A stretch of DNA of 9,110 nt, taken from positions 1 to 9,110 of the forward strand of contig VXNE01000122.1 of the NCBI GenBank assembly GCA_009840715.1, written 5' to 3'. Origin of the DNA: Gammaproteobacteria bacterium (GTDB taxonomy: Bacteria > Pseudomonadota > Gammaproteobacteria > Pseudomonadales > Azotimanducaceae). Each line of letters begins with the position of its first letter. Position 1 is the stretch's first letter. Under the pieces are notes generated by a model. It was not told where the DNA came from. It ran no database searches and saw only the letters and a program-made list of their open reading frames with translations. The position numbers and the translations under genes were made by a program. Shown one piece after another: positions 7,043 to 9,110 of this stretch.

Positions 7043-7500
7043 AACTCGGCCTCGATCACGATCCCGCGGCTGGAGTCCGTTTCCGAGGGAAGCTCCGCGT
7101 CCCCCGCGGGGTAGCCGTTCCGCGCCAGGATGAAGGCGACCAGGTCGGCGTAGACGTCGGCGCTCAAGCCACCCGGAGCGCTCTGCGGCATCGTCGTGCG
7201 CATCCCCTCGTAGAAGTCGTGAAGATCGCGGTTCCGCCAGCGGAACGCGAAACCGATCCCCACCATCGACGGGGTCATGTGCCCGCCACGCAGGTCTTCG
7301 CCGTGACAGTCGATGCAGTGCGCGCGGTAGGCGGCTTCCCCGCGCAGGGCCTGGGCTTCGGTATAGACGCCGTCCTTGACGGAGCGGGCGTGCGATGCCG
7401 CATCCGGTTCGGCGGCGACACCGTCTGACGCGACCAGGCACGCCAGCAACAGGCCGCCCATGCCGGAGACGATCCGGTGCATTCGATCCGACCTTTTCAT
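7039..7500 (-). CDS. Small exported monohaem cytochrome c
   Basis: This 153-residue protein has a signal peptide (MKRSDRMHRIV, then a GLLLACLVA core, cut near VAA before EPDA). It has one haem c site, CIDCH, with C62, C65 and H66. A TTMPQSAPG motif supplies the likely axial Met at 104. The rest fits a class I cytochrome c domain with a C-terminal helix at VYADLVAFILARNG. It should be periplasmic and act as an electron carrier. Its likely partner is the PQQ dehydrogenase of the convergent operon, which lacks haem; this is inferred from proximity. Two starts are possible: ATG 7500, which gives a more basic leader, or ATG 7482, which has AAGG 9 nt upstream. Both keep a signal peptide. Its end faces the operon end 33 bp away. 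Confidence 0.9.
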   Translation of the reverse strand: MKRSDRMHRIVSGMGGLLLACLVASDGVAAEPDAASHARSVKDGVYTEAQALRGEAAYRAHCIDCHGEDLRGGHMTPSMVGIGFAFRWRNRDLHDFYEGMRTTMPQSAPGGLSADVYADLVAFILARNGYPAGDAELPSETDSSRGIVIEAEF

Positions 7501-7507
7501 CGCGCGG

Positions 7508-7536
7508 ATGGTGGGCACGGCGGCCGGTAGCGTCAA
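7508..7536 (-). promoter_or_regulatory. Candidate promoter of the cytochrome c gene
   Basis: On the minus strand TTGACG at 7531-7536 matches a -35 box in five of six positions. A CACCAT at 7508-7513, 17 nt on, matches a -10 box in only three of six. Transcription would begin near 7501, at the ATG 7500 or 18-19 nt before the ATG 7482 that has a ribosome-binding site. The weak -10 makes this tentative. Confidence 0.3.
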
Positions 7537-7545
7537 ACGGGCGCT

Positions 7546-7551
7546 TATGAT
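7546..7551 (+). promoter_or_regulatory. Candidate -10 box of the Cys/Met PLP enzyme gene
   Basis: TATGAT matches the -10 consensus in five of six positions and would start a transcript near 7558, leaving a leader of about 22 nt that includes the GCAGGA ribosome-binding site at 7565-7570. No good -35 box lies 16-18 nt upstream, so a regulator may be needed or the match may be chance. Confidence 0.3.
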
Positions 7552-7579
7552 GACGCCACGCAACGCAGGACCATGCCGA

Positions 7580-8773
7580 ATGAGCGACAGAGGACCGAAC
7601 ACCCTGGCGGTACACGCCGGCGAGGCGCCCGATCCGGCGACGGGCGCGTCCGCCCCGAACCTCGTCATGTCGACGACGTTTGCGCTGGAGGAACCGGCCG
7701 GCTTCTCCATCAACGCTTTCGAGGGCGAACTGCCTTACATCTACACGCGCTGGGGCAACCCGACGGTCAGGATGCTGGAGGAGAAGCTCGCGGCGCTGGA
7801 GGGGGCGGAGGACTGCGTCACGTTCGGGTCGGGCATGGCGGCGACGTCCGCAGTGCTGTTCTCGGGTCTCAAGGCCGGAGACCACCTGGTGATGAGCGAC
7901 GTCAACTACGCCGGCACCGCGGAGCTCGCCCGGGTCACGTTGCGGGACTACGGGATCGAGACGACCGTCGCGGACACGACGGACCTTTCGGCCGTCGAGG
8001 CGGCGATCCGGCCGGAGACGCGGATGCTCTGGATCGAGACGCCGGCGAATCCCATCCTGCGCCTGACCGACATCGCCGCGGTGGGCGGGATCGCCAGCGA
8101 CCAAGACATCCCGCTGGTGGTGGACTCGACCTTCGCGACCCCCGTCGCCACGAAGCCGCTGGAACTCGGCGCGGACCTGGTCGTGCACTCGCTGACGAAG
8201 TACATCGGCGGCCACGGTGACGCGCTCGGCGGGGCCGTGCTCGGCAATCGCGAGCGCATCGAACCGCTCAGGACCGATGCCATCGTGCACTTCGGCGGCG
8301 TGCTGAGCCCCTTCAACGCGTGGCTCATCGCGCGGGGGGCCGCGACGCTGCCGATCCGGATGCGCGCGCACGAGGAAGGCGCCGGGGCGGTAGCCCGGTT
8401 CCTCGAGAACCACCCCGGAGTCCGACGCGTCAACTACCCGGGGCTCGCCTCGCATCCGCAACGCGAACTCGCGAAGCGGCAGATGGCGAACTGCTCCGGC
8501 ACGCTGTCCTTCCAGGTGCGTGGCGACGGCGCGGCGCTCGCGCGGCGGATGGCGAAGGAGCTGTCGATCATCCACTACGCGGTGTCGCTCGGACATCACC
8601 GCAGCCTCATCTACTGGATCGACACGGCCGCCCTGATGGAGTCCACGTTCCATCTCGAGGGAGAGCAACTCGCGCGTTACCGGGAGTTCGCGGGGGATGG
8701 GGTCTTCCGACTGTCGGTGGGGCTGGAGGATGCGGAGGACCTCTGCGAGGACCTGGATCGCGTGCTTTCGTGA
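7580..8773 (+). CDS. PLP-dependent Cys/Met-metabolism (trans-sulfuration) family enzyme
   Basis: This 397-residue cytoplasmic enzyme belongs to the cystathionine gamma-synthase / beta-lyase / methionine gamma-lyase family (fold type I). It has the N-terminal pattern NTLAVHAGE, a YTRWGNPT segment (Y55, R57, normally YSR.NPT), the cofactor loop FGSGMAA and the stacking Tyr at Y110. D182 in VVDSTFATP contacts the pyridine nitrogen. The Schiff-base lysine is K207 in SLTKYIGGHGD. The C-terminal half has SPFNAWLIARGAATLPIRM and VNYPGL. Length is normal for the family. The methionine gamma-lyase cysteine after the Tyr (YGC) is absent (YAG), so that activity is less likely. The substrate-site stretch SLGHHRSLIYW also differs from the usual SLGGVESL. 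The start at 7580 is supported by AGGA 9 nt upstream and the family N-terminus. The exact reaction is undecided. Confidence 0.88.
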   Translation: MSDRGPNTLAVHAGEAPDPATGASAPNLVMSTTFALEEPAGFSINAFEGELPYIYTRWGNPTVRMLEEKLAALEGAEDCVTFGSGMAATSAVLFSGLKAGDHLVMSDVNYAGTAELARVTLRDYGIETTVADTTDLSAVEAAIRPETRMLWIETPANPILRLTDIAAVGGIASDQDIPLVVDSTFATPVATKPLELGADLVVHSLTKYIGGHGDALGGAVLGNRERIEPLRTDAIVHFGGVLSPFNAWLIARGAATLPIRMRAHEEGAGAVARFLENHPGVRRVNYPGLASHPQRELAKRQMANCSGTLSFQVRGDGAALARRMAKELSIIHYAVSLGHHRSLIYWIDTAALMESTFHLEGEQLARYREFAGDGVFRLSVGLEDAEDLCEDLDRVLS

Positions 8774-8805
8774 GGTCGCGGGACCGCTCACCGCATGGGT
8801 CGAGC

Positions 8806-8834
8806 TTGTTATCCCGTGGTGGGATACCTATGCT
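8806..8834 (+). promoter_or_regulatory. Probable promoter of the higB-like toxin gene
   Basis: TTGTTA (8806-8811) and TATGCT (8829-8834) each match the sigma-70 consensus in four of six positions and are spaced exactly 17 bp. Transcription would start about 7 nt on, at or next to the A of the ATG at 8841. The mRNA would then be leaderless, which agrees with the lack of any ribosome-binding site before that ATG. The boxes are seen; activity is inferred. Confidence 0.5.
8810..8826. promoter_or_regulatory. Inverted-repeat operator inside the higB promoter
   Basis: TATCCC and GGGATA form a perfect 6-bp inverted repeat around a 5-bp centre. It fills the spacer between the -35 and -10 boxes, a standard place for a repressor. 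Toxin-antitoxin operons are usually repressed by their antitoxin alone or with the toxin, so a HigA-type antitoxin encoded just beyond the window is the expected binder. The repeat is seen; the binder is inferred. Confidence 0.5.
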
Positions 8835-8840
8835 TGCACC

Positions 8841-9110
8841 ATGCGCATCATCGCCAAGCGGACGTTGCGCGCGTTCTGGGAAAGGGAGGTCCGGGCCGAA
8901 CAACCGCTCAAGGCGTGGTATGCGATTGCGGCGAAGGCGGATTGGTCGTCGCCGGTGGAGGTCAAGGCCATGTACGGAAATGCGAGTGTGGTGCGCGGCG
9001 ACCGGGTGGTTTTCAACATCGGGGGCAACCGCTATCGATTGGTGGTTCGCTTCGACTACCCGCGCCGCCTCGGATTCGTCCGGTTTGTCGGCACGCACTC
9101 GGAGTACGAC
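8841..9110 (+). CDS. higB: HigB-family type II toxin (mRNA interferase), 3' end outside window
   Basis: Ninety residues are present with no stop before the window edge; the family is about 95-110 residues, so only a short tail is missing. The N-terminus MRIIAKRTLRAFWERE, the EQPLKAWY segment, DRVVFNIGGNRYRLVVRFDY and the terminal FVGTHSEYD match the HigB toxin family (PF09907 type). These proteins cut translated mRNA on the ribosome and are held in check by an HTH antitoxin, HigA, usually encoded immediately downstream of the toxin. That gene would lie beyond the right edge. The start is the only ATG that gives the family N-terminus. No ribosome-binding site precedes it, and the predicted transcription start coincides with it. 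Confidence 0.88.
   Translation, partial: MRIIAKRTLRAFWEREVRAEQPLKAWYAIAAKADWSSPVEVKAMYGNASVVRGDRVVFNIGGNRYRLVVRFDYPRRLGFVRFVGTHSEYD

Noticed and set aside
7376..7579. N-terminal extension of the PLP enzyme to an ATG at 7376
   Set aside because: It would run antisense through the cytochrome signal peptide; the family N-terminus begins at 7580 behind a ribosome-binding site.
7580..8773. Naming the PLP enzyme as methionine gamma-lyase
   Set aside because: The characteristic cysteine two residues after the stacking tyrosine is replaced by glycine.
6854..8791. 645-residue minus-strand open frame spanning the PLP enzyme, the divergent region and the cytochrome
   Set aside because: It crosses two well-supported genes and a promoter region and has no recognisable domain; a stop-poor shadow.

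Overview
The window is a dense, high-GC stretch (about two thirds G+C by eye) of a Gram-negative bacterial chromosome. It carries exported proteins with signal peptides, a YejA-type peptide-binding protein, a periplasmic-type PQQ dehydrogenase, a small c-type cytochrome and a HigB-type toxin. Together these suggest a member of the Pseudomonadota or a similar diderm, perhaps an uncultured environmental lineage, but the sequence alone does not fix the taxon. No rRNA, tRNA, CRISPR array, insertion sequence or transposase is visible, and no gene-free stretch exceeds about 110 bases.

Layout. (1) Minus strand, left edge to about 1.8 kb: most of a YejA-like oligopeptide-binding protein whose C-terminal end lies outside the window. 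(2) About 106 bp of divergent control region. (3) Plus strand, 1874-7005: a tightly packed five-gene run. It encodes an LLM-class (F420- or flavin-dependent) oxidoreductase, a Cof-type HAD phosphatase, a PQQ-dependent dehydrogenase, a class C beta-lactamase-fold serine hydrolase and a small NAD(P)-binding Rossmann protein. The first three overlap at stop/start codons (TGATG and GTGA) and the next gaps are 12 and 7 bp, so this looks like one operon. (4) Minus strand, 7039-7500: a small exported monohaem cytochrome c, convergent with the operon; a hairpin covers both stop codons. (5) Plus strand, 7580-8773: a PLP-dependent Cys/Met-metabolism (trans-sulfuration) enzyme, divergent from the cytochrome. 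(6) Plus strand, from 8841 to the right edge: nearly all of a HigB-family toxin behind a compact promoter with an inverted repeat between its -35 and -10 boxes.

How the genes may work together. The PQQ dehydrogenase has no haem motif of its own, so it needs an external electron acceptor; the exported cytochrome c encoded convergently about 1.7 kb away is the obvious candidate. The LLM oxidoreductase, HAD phosphatase, serine hydrolase and Rossmann protein lack signal peptides and should be cytoplasmic. The operon therefore looks like an accessory oxidative or catabolic module with one periplasmic oxidation step and several cytoplasmic steps, but no substrate can be read from the sequence. The most interesting points are: a PQQ dehydrogenase that keeps the catalytic Asp and the Asp-x-Asp pattern seen in lanthanide enzymes while apparently lacking the usual Glu and Asn metal ligands and the adjacent-cysteine pair; the start of the yejA-like gene, where the best-placed ribosome-binding site precedes an ATA codon; and a probably leaderless, autoregulated higB promoter. 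No clearly undescribed multi-gene system was found.
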